A DNA stretch of 64,000 bases from Citrobacter amalonaticus (GTDB lineage: Bacteria > Pseudomonadota > Gammaproteobacteria > Enterobacterales > Enterobacteriaceae), in contig NZ_JAGTXM010000003.1 in NCBI RefSeq assembly GCF_018252635.1, positions 186,001 through 250,000 on the forward strand. Direction: 5' to 3'. The position numbers were made by a program, and so were the translations under genes. The notes below the pieces were generated by a model. It was given only the letters and a program-made list of their open reading frames with translations, ran no database searches and was not told the DNA's origin. Position 1 is the stretch's first letter. Every line of letters starts with the position of its first letter. Positions 52,144 to 62,446 of this stretch are shown one piece after another.

Positions 52144-53811
52144 GTGGCCCAATTCGTTTATACCATGCATCGTGTCGGCAAAGTCGTTCCGCCGAAACGT
52201 CATATTCTTAAAAACATCTCGCTGAGCTTCTTCCCTGGCGCAAAAATCGGCGTACTGGGCCTTAACGGTGCCGGTAAGTCCACCCTGCTGCGCATCATGG
52301 CGGGCATCGATAAAGATATTGAAGGCGAAGCCCGCCCGCAGCCAGGCATCAAAATTGGTTACCTGCCGCAGGAACCTCAGCTAAACCCTGAACACACCGT
52401 ACGTGAGTCTGTCGAAGAAGCGGTGGCGGAAGTGGTCAACGCACTGAAAGGTCTGGATGAGGTTTACGCGAAATACGCTGAGCCGGATGCCGATTTCGAT
52501 AAACTGGCCGCGCAACAGGGCAAATTTGAAGAGATCATTCAGGCGCACGACGGTCATAACCTGAACGTGCAACTGGAACGCGCTGCCGACGCCCTGCGTC
52601 TGCCAGACTGGGACGCCAAAATCGCGACCCTCTCCGGGGGTGAACGTCGCCGTGTCGCACTGTGCCGTCTGCTGTTAGAAAAACCAGACATGCTGCTGCT
52701 CGACGAACCGACCAACCACCTGGATGCAGAATCCGTGGCCTGGCTGGAACGCTTCCTGCACGACTTCGAAGGCACCGTGGTGGCGATTACCCACGACCGT
52801 TACTTCCTCGACAACGTCGCGGGCTGGATCCTCGAACTTGACCGCGGCGAAGGTATTCCGTGGGAAGGTAACTACTCCTCCTGGCTTGAGCAGAAAGATC
52901 AGCGTCTGGCGCAGGAAGCCTCTCAGGAAGCAGCGCGTCGTAAATCTATTGAGAAAGAGCTGGAGTGGGTTCGTCAGGGCGCGAAAGGCCGTCAGTCTAA
53001 GGGCAAAGCCCGTCTGGCCCGCTTTGAAGAACTGAACAGCACCGAGTACCAGAAACGTAACGAAACCAACGAACTGTTTATTCCACCGGGACCGCGTCTG
53101 GGCGATAAAGTCGTTGAAGTCAGCCATCTACGTAAATCTTATGGCGACCGCGTGCTGATTGACGATCTGAGCTTCTCCGTCCCGAAAGGCGCTATTGTCG
53201 GCATTATCGGCCCGAACGGCGCGGGTAAATCCACCCTGTTCCGTATGATGTCCGGTCAGGAACAGCCTGACAGCGGCACCATCACACTGGGGGAAACCGT
53301 CAAGCTGGCCTCCGTCGATCAGTTCCGTGACGCCATGGATAACAGCAAAACCGTGTGGGAGGAAGTATCCGGCGGGCTGGATATCATGAAGATCGGCAAC
53401 ACCGAAATGCCAAGCCGCGCCTATGTTGGCCGCTTTAACTTCAAGGGTGTTGATCAGGGCAAGCGCGTCGGCGAACTGTCCGGCGGTGAGCGTGGTCGTC
53501 TGCATCTGGCGAAACTGTTGCAGGTTGGCGGCAACATGCTGCTGCTCGATGAACCGACCAACGACCTGGATATCGAAACCCTGCGCGCGCTGGAAAACGC
53601 CCTGCTGGAGTTCCCGGGCTGTGCGATGGTTATCTCGCACGACCGTTGGTTCCTTGACCGTATCGCCACCCACATTCTGGACTACCAGGATGAAGGGAAA
53701 GTGGAGTTCTTCGAAGGTAACTTCACCGAATACGAAGAGTACAAGAAACGCACGCTGGGCGCTGACGCGCTGGAGCCAAAGCGTATCAAGTACAAACGTA
53801 TTGCGAAGTAA
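52144..53811 (+). CDS. ettA: Energy-dependent translational throttle protein EttA
   Basis: A 555-residue ABC-F ATPase that binds the ribosomal E site and gates entry into elongation by ATP/ADP ratio. Two ABC domains are seen: Walker A GLNGAGKST and GPNGAGKST, signatures LSGGERRRVAL and LSGGERGRLHL, Walker B LLLDEPTNHLD and LLLDEPTNDLD. The arm and linker regions lie between. The start is a GTG giving MAQFVYTMHRVGKVVPPKR with the E. coli length; the open frame upstream runs into the hairpin element. Confidence 0.97.
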   Translation: MAQFVYTMHRVGKVVPPKRHILKNISLSFFPGAKIGVLGLNGAGKSTLLRIMAGIDKDIEGEARPQPGIKIGYLPQEPQLNPEHTVRESVEEAVAEVVNALKGLDEVYAKYAEPDADFDKLAAQQGKFEEIIQAHDGHNLNVQLERAADALRLPDWDAKIATLSGGERRRVALCRLLLEKPDMLLLDEPTNHLDAESVAWLERFLHDFEGTVVAITHDRYFLDNVAGWILELDRGEGIPWEGNYSSWLEQKDQRLAQEASQEAARRKSIEKELEWVRQGAKGRQSKGKARLARFEELNSTEYQKRNETNELFIPPGPRLGDKVVEVSHLRKSYGDRVLIDDLSFSVPKGAIVGIIGPNGAGKSTLFRMMSGQEQPDSGTITLGETVKLASVDQFRDAMDNSKTVWEEVSGGLDIMKIGNTEMPSRAYVGRFNFKGVDQGKRVGELSGGERGRLHLAKLLQVGGNMLLLDEPTNDLDIETLRALENALLEFPGCAMVISHDRWFLDRIATHILDYQDEGKVEFFEGNFTEYEEYKKRTLGADALEPKRIKYKRIAK

Positions 53812-53819
53812 TTGTTAGT

Positions 53820-53904
53820 AATGCCGGATGACGGCGTAAACGCCTTATCCGGCCTACAGGACGCATATCTGTGGGCCGGATAAGCGCAGCGCCATCCGGC
53901 ATTT
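53820..53904. repeat. REP pair at the ettA/yggE junction
   Basis: ATGCCGGATGACGGCGTAAACGCCTTATCCGGCC and an opposed unit GGCCGGATAAGCGCAGCGCCATCCGGCAT, joined by ACAGGACGCATATCTGT. It is the only sequence between two blocks that are 33 map minutes apart in E. coli. Confidence 0.88.
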
Positions 53905-53908
53905 TCGA

Positions 53909-54649
53909 TTATTGCGCTTTAGCCGTTGCCGGTTGCTGACCAGCCGCAGGTTCCAACTGGAACACCACATCGACCTGATCATCAAACTGAATTGCCGCCT
54001 GCTCGTAAGTTTCCTGCGCTGACACCGGCGCCGCATCCGCTTTCATCATCCGCACCATCGGGCTTGGCTGATAGTTCGAGACATGGTAACGCACGCTGTA
54101 AACCGGCCCCAGCTTGCTGTTAAAACCGGCCGCCAGTTCTTGCGCCTGATGAATGGCATCATCAATCGCCGCTTTACGCGCTTTGTCTTTATAAGCATCC
54201 GGTTGCGCCACGCCTAACGAAACGGAACGAATTTCGTTCAGCCCCGCTTTCAACGCGCCGTCCAGCAACGGGTTGAGTTTATCTAACTGACGCAGCGTCA
54301 CTTCGACAGTACGAACCGCACGGTACCCTTTCAGAACGCTTTTCCCGTTCTGATAGTCGTAATCCGGCTGAGTACGCAAGTTCGCCGAGCTGATGTCTTT
54401 TTTTGCGATCTGATTTTGCTCAAGGAAAGAAAGATATTGCGCAACGCGCTCATCAGCCTGTTTCTTCGCCGTAGCCGCATCTTTCGCCGCCACATTCACC
54501 TCAATTGCCAGCGTGGCAATATCAGGCGCAGCATCCACGCTTGCCGTCCCGGAAGTCACGATGTGCGGTCCATCAGGCAATTCGCCCGCCTGCACCGACA
54601 TTGCACTGAATCCCACTAATGCCGCCAGGGCTATCACTTTGAACTTCAC
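53909..54649 (-). CDS. yggE: SIMPL-domain oxidative stress defence protein YggE
   Basis: A 246-residue secreted protein with a signal peptide (MKFKVIALAALVGFSAMSVQ, cleavage after QAG or nearby). The SIMPL domain (DUF541) covers most of the mature chain (IVTSGTASVDAAPDIATLAIEV; LRTQPDYDYQNG). It has been linked to lower reactive oxygen in E. coli, but the mechanism is unknown. It starts the block yggE-argO-mscS-fbaA. Confidence 0.93.
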   Translation of the reverse strand: MKFKVIALAALVGFSAMSVQAGELPDGPHIVTSGTASVDAAPDIATLAIEVNVAAKDAATAKKQADERVAQYLSFLEQNQIAKKDISSANLRTQPDYDYQNGKSVLKGYRAVRTVEVTLRQLDKLNPLLDGALKAGLNEIRSVSLGVAQPDAYKDKARKAAIDDAIHQAQELAAGFNSKLGPVYSVRYHVSNYQPSPMVRMMKADAAPVSAQETYEQAAIQFDDQVDVVFQLEPAAGQQPATAKAQ

Positions 54650-54742
54650 TGTCGCTCCTCCATGTTACGTGAGTTAGCCCAAATTTCAGGGCGCATGCAG
54701 GCAAGCTTAGCGCGAAATAGACTGTTGTCCATCAGACAACGC

Positions 54743-55378
54743 TTAGTTGAACAAGGCGTGAACATGCGCAACGCCTTCTTTTGCCAGTTGAAAAGCGATG
54801 AACCACATCACCAGACCGACCAGCGAATTGATGATCCGCTGCGCTTTAGCCGTCCGCAGTCGCGGCGCGAGCCATGCCGCCAGCAGCGCCAGACCGAAGA
54901 ACCACAGGAAGGAGGCGCTGACGGTGCCGAGCGCGAACCAGCGTTTGGGTTCCACATCCAGTTGTCCGCCCAGGCTACCCAGCACCACGAAGGTATCCAG
55001 GTAGACGTGCGGATTCAGCCATGTCACCGCCAGCATGGTGGCGATTATCTTCCAGCGCCCCTGCTTCATCACTTCCGCGCTAGCCAGTTCCAGATTGCTG
55101 CTCATCGCCGTCTTTAAGGCGCCAAAGCCGTACCACAGCAAAAAGGCCACACCGCCCCAGGTCACCAGCGCCAACAGCCACGGTGACTGCATCAGTAATG
55201 CGCTGCCGCCAAAAATCCCGGCGCAAATCAGCAGCAGATCGCTGACGGCGCACAGCAGTGCAATCATGATGTGATACTGGCGACGGATCCCCTGATTCAT
55301 CACAAAAGCATTCTGTGGGCCGAGCGGAAGTATCATGGCTGCGCCAAGCACAAGGCCTTGAAAATAATACGATATCAC
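54743..55378 (-). CDS. argO: Arginine exporter ArgO
   Basis: A 211-residue LysE-family exporter with six membrane segments. [26 protein letters not shown]-like sequence ([23 protein letters not shown]) is the family signature. I chose the GTG at 55378 because it gives the E. coli length and has AGGA eight bases upstream; an ATG three codons earlier lies inside that ribosome-binding site. In E. coli ArgP activates it with arginine. Confidence 0.94.
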   Translation of the reverse strand: MISYYFQGLVLGAAMILPLGPQNAFVMNQGIRRQYHIMIALLCAVSDLLLICAGIFGGSALLMQSPWLLALVTWGGVAFLLWYGFGALKTAMSSNLELASAEVMKQGRWKIIATMLAVTWLNPHVYLDTFVVLGSLGGQLDVEPKRWFALGTVSASFLWFFGLALLAAWLAPRLRTAKAQRIINSLVGLVMWFIAFQLAKEGVAHVHALFN

Positions 55379-55487
55379 GGTAATCATCCTGAGCGTTGTC
55401 TCTATAGCGCAGACTATAGCGCGGGATGATCATTAGCGGAAATGGATAATATTAATCGTGGATTAGGGAAATTAATGCGGGGGAATT

Positions 55488-55518
55488 TTGCCGGATGGCA
55501 CAACGCTCATCCGGCTGA
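55488..55518. repeat. REP-like stem between mscS and argO
   Basis: TTGCCGGATGGCACAACGCTCATCCGGCT forms a stem of CCGGATG against CATCCGG, just after the mscS stop codon. Confidence 0.7.
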
Positions 55519-55521
55519 TAA

Positions 55522-56406
<885 letters not shown>

Positions 56407-56507
56407 TCAGAGCAAATGAGATCAATCTCACGAAAACACCCCGTTAAAGGTAAACAATAATGGATGAATATGCCATTTTCGTTATGTTCCAATTCTGGAT
56501 ATCACGA

Positions 56508-57443
56508 TTATTGCCGTTCTGCGGGACGATCTACCATCCGCAAGAATCCGCCCACCAGCGCATGTTTTTGTTTAAAAATAGCGGCAATTTCGCTGACCAC
56601 TTTTCCACTGCCGGCATTCTTCCAGGCAATAGAGAGCGGTGACGGTTGGCGAGGGTTCACCACCGAACGGGCCACCAGTGCGCCGGACTCCACATAAGGA
56701 CGGCACAGACGTTCCGGTAAGAAACCGACGCCAAGGCCACTTAAGTGACAGGCCAGCTTGGTGCTGAGATCCGGCACCTTAATCTCCTTTTGCCCGCTCA
56801 ACAGCCAGGCCACACGACGAGTGAGCGTGCGCGACGTATCTTCAATATTGATGGCGGGGTAGCGACGCAGCATGTCGTCCGATAAAACCGTTGCCGGATG
56901 ACTGGCCAATGGATGATTCTGCGCCACCACAAACTGCCAGCTAATATCCCCCAGCGGCAGCAGCGAAATGTTGTTTGACAGGGATTCGGAACCGGTCACC
57001 CCAATCGCCAGTTGATAATCGTCATACAGCAGCGAATCCCACACGCCCATATAAACCTGGCGGGAGATCTGAAATCGGGTGAAGGGAAACTGTTGATGCA
57101 GCCATGTCAGTAAATCAGCAGTCGTCTGCGGCTGATACAGCAAGTTATTGACGACAATATTGACCTGACGCTCAACGCCCGCATTGATTTGCTGCAGCTC
57201 ATCGGGCATGGCGTCCAGCCAGTTAAGCCACTGTCGGCAATGTTCGAGCAGATGCTGCCCGGCCAGCGTCAGGCTGACGGAACGCGTGGTACGCAAAAAA
57301 AGCTGCGTCCCCACCTGTTCCTCCAGCGTTTTTATGCGATAGCTGATTGCCGCAGGCGTCTTATGCAGCGAACTGGCGGCACGGGAAAAACTTTCCGTCT
57401 CAGCCACCCGAATAAACGTACGTATTGTTTCCTGGTCGAGCAT
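56508..57443 (-). CDS. LysR-family activator similar to AllS
   Basis: A 311-residue LysR-type regulator. The winged helix is DQETIRTFIRVAETESFSRAASSLHKTPAAISYRIKTLEEQ. Long stretches agree with E. coli AllS as I recall it (ERQVNIVVNNLLY, QISRQVYMGVWDSLLYDDY, NIEDTSRTLTRRVAWLL), which suggests a paralogue or relative of the allantoin-pathway activator. The start MLDQETIRTF lies inside the 3' end of the allH-like gene, a 44-base overlap, so it is translated as the last gene of the operon. Its effector is probably a pathway intermediate. Confidence 0.85.
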   Translation of the reverse strand: MLDQETIRTFIRVAETESFSRAASSLHKTPAAISYRIKTLEEQVGTQLFLRTTRSVSLTLAGQHLLEHCRQWLNWLDAMPDELQQINAGVERQVNIVVNNLLYQPQTTADLLTWLHQQFPFTRFQISRQVYMGVWDSLLYDDYQLAIGVTGSESLSNNISLLPLGDISWQFVVAQNHPLASHPATVLSDDMLRRYPAINIEDTSRTLTRRVAWLLSGQKEIKVPDLSTKLACHLSGLGVGFLPERLCRPYVESGALVARSVVNPRQPSPLSIAWKNAGSGKVVSEIAAIFKQKHALVGGFLRMVDRPAERQ

Positions 57444-58227
57444 GCATTCCCCTTGAGTCAGCCATCTGTAACCAGCGTTGCGCCAGCGCCATCCCCAACA
57501 CTGTGTCAGCGCCGGAAGTGTGCCCCACCGTGAGCAAACGACGAAGCGCGCGGCCGGCATCACGCCCGGTTTGCAAGCTGCGCATGACACCTAACACCGG
57601 CGTCGAAAATTCGCCTACTCTGGCACTGTTAAGATAGCTACAGCTTACCGAAGTTGTCAGCCGCGCGAGTTGATCCGCCGGGGGTAAAAAAAGGTTAACC
57701 GGTATCCCGGCAGCTATAAGGACCGCCAGCATTCCCGTCAACATATCATCACCGCTGGGCGTGAGCCCGGGGCCTCGTCCGATGAGCCAATGCCAGTCAG
57801 GCGCGGCCCCACTCGCCCAACGCTCCAGCCCGGCGACGATCTGCGGATAACACGCCACGGTATTGAGTGGCTGGTTGAGCGCACCACCCAGACCCGTTTG
57901 CTGAGCGCAAGAAGACAGGTCGAGAAGTGCGATGGCGGAAGGAATCAGTTGTAACCGGAGCTGGCGCTGAGGGCGAAGGGTTACCCCTTGCCCGGTCAGT
58001 AGATCCCCGTTTTTGCACAAGCGCGAAACCGTCTTCAGGCGGGAAAACTGAGTATGGCTCAACAACACACCGGTCGGCCCCATCCCTTTACCGTAGCGGT
58101 ATAAGGTCAGTAACTCGCCGTTTGCATGGCTGAAATTGATCGCCTGCGAGAAGCGACTGTGCAGCGTCCATTCACCATCAGGAAGTCGATAAAGCCCGGC
58201 GCAGGCCAGGGCATTGAATGTATTCAT
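57400..58227 (-). CDS. allH: Oxamate carbamoyltransferase subunit AllH (YlbF-like, DUF2877)
   Basis: A 275-residue DUF2877 protein, close to the 271 residues of E. coli YlbF. The conserved GRGPGLTPSGDDMLTGMLAVL motif lies near residue 160 and GHTSGADTVLGMALAQRW near the end. With AllF and AllG it forms the enzyme that splits oxalurate phosphorolytically into oxamate and carbamoyl phosphate. The start was set at the ATG preceded by GGAGTGGAGCG; seven codons more are possible. It follows allG by 43 bases. Confidence 0.85.
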   Translation of the reverse strand: MNTFNALACAGLYRLPDGEWTLHSRFSQAINFSHANGELLTLYRYGKGMGPTGVLLSHTQFSRLKTVSRLCKNGDLLTGQGVTLRPQRQLRLQLIPSAIALLDLSSCAQQTGLGGALNQPLNTVACYPQIVAGLERWASGAAPDWHWLIGRGPGLTPSGDDMLTGMLAVLIAAGIPVNLFLPPADQLARLTTSVSCSYLNSARVGEFSTPVLGVMRSLQTGRDAGRALRRLLTVGHTSGADTVLGMALAQRWLQMADSRGMHARPGNNTYVYSGG

Positions 58228-58270
58228 CGCTCCACTCCGGGGCGGCATTGCCGCCCCTTTTACTCGTCAC

Positions 58271-59533
58271 TTATGCCGTGATGTGGTGCTCTTCCGCCAG
58301 CGCTTCCAGCGCTTTTTCAAAGCACAGCAGCGGTGCGCGTACGGTCCCCGCACCAACCTGACCGATCCCGGCGTCGCGGTGAGCGATACCGGTGTTGATC
58401 AGCGGCGTTATCCCCGTTTCCACGACGCGACGGATATCCAGCCCCAGACACGCCCCTTTGAAATCCCAGGAAGGGATCTGAAACAAAGGGTTATTAGCGA
58501 GGTAGATTTCCGCCATCTCTTCGGACGTTTCCAGCGCGGCACCCATACCGCCCGCACCGACGAAACGCGTCACGCCGGGTGCAGCAATCATGGCTGCGCC
58601 ACCAATGCCCAGCGTCTCGGTAATGGCGCTATCACCAATATCCGGGTTAGCGTCAGCCTGACTGTAGCCGGTAAAAAATAAACCCTGTGGCGTATTTACC
58701 GGCGCGGTAAACCACCGGTCGCCGGTGCCGCTGACGCGAATACCAAAATCACGACCATTACGCGTCATTGCCGTCACGATAGAGCCTGCTTTAATTACTG
58801 CCGCCGCATCCATCACCGCTTTGCTGTAAGCCATTGCCAGGTTGAGGAAGAACTGATCGGTCACGCTCAGGAATTGGAGTACCGCAATGATTTCGGCTTT
58901 CGGGCGGTCAAGACCGGCGATCACAGGGGACAGCGTGCGCAACAGTAGCGACGAGGCCGCGATATTACGCTGATGAAATTCATCCCCCATTGTAATCGCC
59001 TGGGCCATCATCGCCGTCAGATCCACCCCGTTTTCCATGCGAGTCAGGGCCTCCTGTAACACCGGAGCCAGCGTATCGCGCATCCAGCGTAGACGCGTCT
59101 GTACATCCTCACCGTAGGCGCCGAAACGCATAACCTTGCCGATCCCTTCATTCAGGTTGCAGCAGGACTGATTGCCGTGTACCACGTCCCGGACTACCAG
59201 CACAGGCATGTTGGCCGAGGTAATCCCGCCCATCGGGCCGACGGCGCCAACATGATGACACGGGATAAATTCCACTTCTCCCTGACTCAGGAGACCGATG
59301 GCCTCTTCTTCACTGGCCGCCCACCCCTCAAACAGCGATGCGCCGATACAGGCGCCGCGCATGGGGCCCGTCATCTCTTCCCAGGCAATCGGCGGGCCGG
59401 CGTGCAGCAATTTACGCCCGGTGGACAATTCAACCACCGCCTCTTTCGCAGGACGAACAGCAACCCAGTGTGGGCGGGCGGCTTTGATGCGTTCAATAAT
59501 GGCGTCGTTAGCCTGTGCAATTGATGAATACAT
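58271..59533 (-). CDS. allG: Oxamate carbamoyltransferase subunit AllG (YlbE-like, DUF1116)
   Basis: A 420-residue DUF1116 protein matching E. coli YlbE in size. Conserved stretches include GPMRGACIGASLFEGWA, FIPCHHVGAVGPMGGITSANMPV and ALGIGGAAM-like TETLGIGGAAMIAAPGVTRFVGAGG. It lies 15 bases after the allF stop codon. Together the three subunits make the oxamate carbamoyltransferase of the allantoin route; the catalytic roles of the single subunits are not clear. Confidence 0.88.
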   Translation of the reverse strand: MYSSIAQANDAIIERIKAARPHWVAVRPAKEAVVELSTGRKLLHAGPPIAWEEMTGPMRGACIGASLFEGWAASEEEAIGLLSQGEVEFIPCHHVGAVGPMGGITSANMPVLVVRDVVHGNQSCCNLNEGIGKVMRFGAYGEDVQTRLRWMRDTLAPVLQEALTRMENGVDLTAMMAQAITMGDEFHQRNIAASSLLLRTLSPVIAGLDRPKAEIIAVLQFLSVTDQFFLNLAMAYSKAVMDAAAVIKAGSIVTAMTRNGRDFGIRVSGTGDRWFTAPVNTPQGLFFTGYSQADANPDIGDSAITETLGIGGAAMIAAPGVTRFVGAGGMGAALETSEEMAEIYLANNPLFQIPSWDFKGACLGLDIRRVVETGITPLINTGIAHRDAGIGQVGAGTVRAPLLCFEKALEALAEEHHITA

Positions 59534-59548
59534 ATCGGTACCTCTGAA

Positions 59549-61210
59549 TTAATGTAACTGCTTGAGTAAACTGGCGAGACGCGCGTTGCCACCGGCAATC
59601 GGCGCCCACTGATAATGCACAACCGGCGTGCCGCTGCTTTGCAGATCCAGCGCGAAGCTACGCAGTCCGGCATTGATCACCTGCACCCCATCCAGCAAGG
59701 GGTTAGGTGCGTCTGAGGAACGGGCGTCCTGATGATGTGTCAGGCTGATGGCGAGTAACACGGCCTCTTCCAGGGTTTCCACCACGGCGATTCCTGCTTC
59801 ACGCAGAATGTCAGTTTGTCCACTGCGTCCCTGTGGGTCGGCATCGGTTCCGGTCAGGGTGGCGATGGTGACCAGCGGCGCGTTCCGCGTTGCTCGAACC
59901 TGTTGGACAGCCTCCACGACGGCGCCAGCCGGGTCAGCACAGGCGCCATAGCCCAGCACCACATCCAGCAGCAGCACGCCCACATCCGGCATCGCTGCCA
60001 GCTTTTCGATTTCAATGCTGCGGGTTGTCGGGTCGATCATCGGGTGTGGTCGACCCAGCGTGTAGCTGTCATCCCCCAGATCGACAATGCGATGGCCCTG
60101 TGCGTCAAGCATCACGCCAGCGGCGTGGCTTTCGCTCACCGGTACACCCAACCCGGCCGAAAGCAGCATCGCCGCTTCAGCCGCAAGGGTTCCACCGGCA
60201 TACAGACCATAAATGCCTTTTCCAGCCACCTCGGGTTGAATCAGGCGCTGCTGCGCCACGCGCATCAGCAGCACTGCCAGTTGGGCAGCATCCGAGAGCG
60301 AATTCGCCAGCCAGACATTCCCCTCACGGCGCTGATCCGGTTTATTCCCGAGAAAGAGCGCGACCACCGGTTTACCCACTTTTTGCATCGCATGGATAAT
60401 GCGGGTTCTGACCTGCGGCGACGGCGGCTTGGAGACAAAGGCGATCACCCGCGTGGCATCATCGGCAGCCAGCATTTCCAGCGCCGTTAACGCGCTGATG
60501 CCACCCACTTCCGCGCTCAGATCGCGTCCCCCTAAGCCGATGGCATGGCTGATCCCCTGCTGATGTAGCGCAATCTGCGAGGTGACCTCCTGAATCCCCG
60601 TCCCCGAGGCCCCTATCACGCCAATCCCGCCGTCGGGTAACACGTTCGCGAAAGCCAGTGGGCTTCCGGCAATCATCGCCGTCCCGCAGTCCGGTCCCAT
60701 CACGATAAGCCCTTTTTCGCGAGCCAACGTTTTCAGCTCGACTTCCTTCTCCAGCGGGACGTTATCGGAGAACATCATCACGTTTTTACCGGCCAGCAGT
60801 CCCTCTTTTGCTACGGAGGCCGCATACTCCCCGGCAACCGACACCAGCAGCAGATTGGCCTGCGGTAATTTCTGACACGCGCTCTCCCAGCGACGTGCCT
60901 TCAGCAGTTGCTGTGAACTGCCCGAGGCGCTGGCAATGGCGCTCAACTCTTTTTCCAGCTGTTCGCGAATGAGTTCGAGGATCCCGGGCTGCTCGTCATG
61001 CGTTCGTACCGCCACACAAATATCGTTCGGCGTGGCTTCGGCAAAATCGTTATGCCAGAAGCCTGTGGAATCCAGCATCGCTTTATTCGCTGGCGTTCCC
61101 ATCATGACGGAAACCTGATCAACTTCCGGACGCTCACTTAATTTCCGGGAAATGATCATCAGGCTGACGGAGTCCTGAAAGCTTCCCTTTTTAATAAAGG
61201 CGTAAATCAT
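59549..61210 (-). CDS. allF: Oxamate carbamoyltransferase subunit AllF (FdrA-like)
   Basis: A 553-residue FdrA-family protein of the succinyl-CoA-synthetase-like fold. GIGVIGASGTGIQEVTSQIALHQQGISHAIGLGGRDLS is the CoA-ligase-type loop, and VIAFVSKPPSPQV and LLLDVVLGYGACADPAGA are conserved in FdrA. The length equals E. coli FdrA within two residues. It begins 12 bases after the transporter stop codon in the same operon. Confidence 0.9.
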   Translation of the reverse strand: MIYAFIKKGSFQDSVSLMIISRKLSERPEVDQVSVMMGTPANKAMLDSTGFWHNDFAEATPNDICVAVRTHDEQPGILELIREQLEKELSAIASASGSSQQLLKARRWESACQKLPQANLLLVSVAGEYAASVAKEGLLAGKNVMMFSDNVPLEKEVELKTLAREKGLIVMGPDCGTAMIAGSPLAFANVLPDGGIGVIGASGTGIQEVTSQIALHQQGISHAIGLGGRDLSAEVGGISALTALEMLAADDATRVIAFVSKPPSPQVRTRIIHAMQKVGKPVVALFLGNKPDQRREGNVWLANSLSDAAQLAVLLMRVAQQRLIQPEVAGKGIYGLYAGGTLAAEAAMLLSAGLGVPVSESHAAGVMLDAQGHRIVDLGDDSYTLGRPHPMIDPTTRSIEIEKLAAMPDVGVLLLDVVLGYGACADPAGAVVEAVQQVRATRNAPLVTIATLTGTDADPQGRSGQTDILREAGIAVVETLEEAVLLAISLTHHQDARSSDAPNPLLDGVQVINAGLRSFALDLQSSGTPVVHYQWAPIAGGNARLASLLKQLH

Positions 61211-61222
61211 TACCGCTACCTC

Positions 61223-62446
61223 TTATGTACGTTTTTCTTTCAAAAACAGCATGGCAACCAATCCAATCGCTAACAGAATGGCTGATACATAAAAACTGGA
61301 TGCCAGGCTGCCCGTTATATCGCGCGCCGCACCGGCAATAATGGGAGCCAGAATGGAAGAGCTCATACCGATGAAATTAAATAAGCCAAACGCGGTGCTG
61401 TAATTATTTTCATCAACGCTATCAGCAACCAACGCAACCAGCACGGGATCCAGCGCCAGTTTGCCAACGAGACCATAAATACACAGGGCGACAATCACGC
61501 CGGTCATATTTGGCATCCAGACAATGGACAGCATGCTGAGGATCGCCACCGGCACAAGGAACATAATTAACGGTTTACGCTTACCTAATTTGTCGGACAG
61601 GCTGGAGAATAACAGTGCGCCGGGTATTGAAATCCAGGCCACCAGCGAAGAGATAAACCCGGTTTCGCTACCGGCAATACCGCGTTCACTTTGAAGATAA
61701 TAGGGAAGCCAGGTCAGAATAACGAAGAAACCAAACAGGCTGCAAAACACCATAATATAGGTCAGAACGAGGTTGCGGTTTCTCAGGAGATCGCTGAATT
61801 TGCCTTTTTTCACCGGTTGACCATCGGTATCTACGGTGCGTTTCTTTTCTTTCACAAACAGCCAAATCGCAATTCCCACGAGTACCGAAGGAACAGCCAT
61901 CGCGTAGAACGGCATCCGCCATGAATGACCCTGATCGTACACCAGCCAGCTTGACGTCATCAGCCCCAGCGCAATACCGAAGGCCATACCGCTATTGATA
62001 ATGGCGCTGCCGAGCGAACGGTATTTTTTGGGAATTTGCTCGGAAGAAAGGCCGTACTGTGGGCCGTAATAGGTCCCTTCTCCCGCGCCCGTGACCACGC
62101 GGGCAAACAGCAGCATGTACCAACTTTTAGCCCAACCGGTAACGGCAGTAAAAACGCCAAAGAGAATAAACCCAGGCACCAGCACTTTTTTCTTGCCGAT
62201 TTTGTCACCCAGTATTCCGGCCGGAACCTGTAATAACGCATAAGAAAAATAAAACACTGAATTAAGAATGCCTAATTGCGTTCCACTTAAGCCAAATTCC
62301 TTCTCCAGTTCGCCCATCACCGGGTTCAATACTGTCCGGTCGGCATACATGAAAATCCACCCCAGCCAGAACAGGAAAATGGTCACCCACCAGGCCGGTA
62401 TTCCTTTTTTCTTTGTGACCTCAGTCACTTCACATGATTCAGACAT
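61223..62446 (-). CDS. MFS transporter (anion:cation symporter type), probable uptake of the operon substrate
   Basis: A 407-residue protein with twelve membrane segments. The ACS-type motifs are FWLGWIFMYADRTVLNPVMG, GILGDKIGKKKVLVPGFILFGVFTAVTGW, RVVTGAGEGTYYGPQYGL, and ATEQ-like YRSLGSAIINSGMAFGIALG. Relatives carry hexuronates, phthalate, allantoate-like and other organic anions. The start ATG is preceded by GGGAG; a TTG two codons earlier is possible. As first gene of the operon it probably imports oxalurate, oxamate or a related ureido acid. Confidence 0.85.
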   Translation of the reverse strand: MSESCEVTEVTKKKGIPAWWVTIFLFWLGWIFMYADRTVLNPVMGELEKEFGLSGTQLGILNSVFYFSYALLQVPAGILGDKIGKKKVLVPGFILFGVFTAVTGWAKSWYMLLFARVVTGAGEGTYYGPQYGLSSEQIPKKYRSLGSAIINSGMAFGIALGLMTSSWLVYDQGHSWRMPFYAMAVPSVLVGIAIWLFVKEKKRTVDTDGQPVKKGKFSDLLRNRNLVLTYIMVFCSLFGFFVILTWLPYYLQSERGIAGSETGFISSLVAWISIPGALLFSSLSDKLGKRKPLIMFLVPVAILSMLSIVWMPNMTGVIVALCIYGLVGKLALDPVLVALVADSVDENNYSTAFGLFNFIGMSSSILAPIIAGAARDITGSLASSFYVSAILLAIGLVAMLFLKEKRT

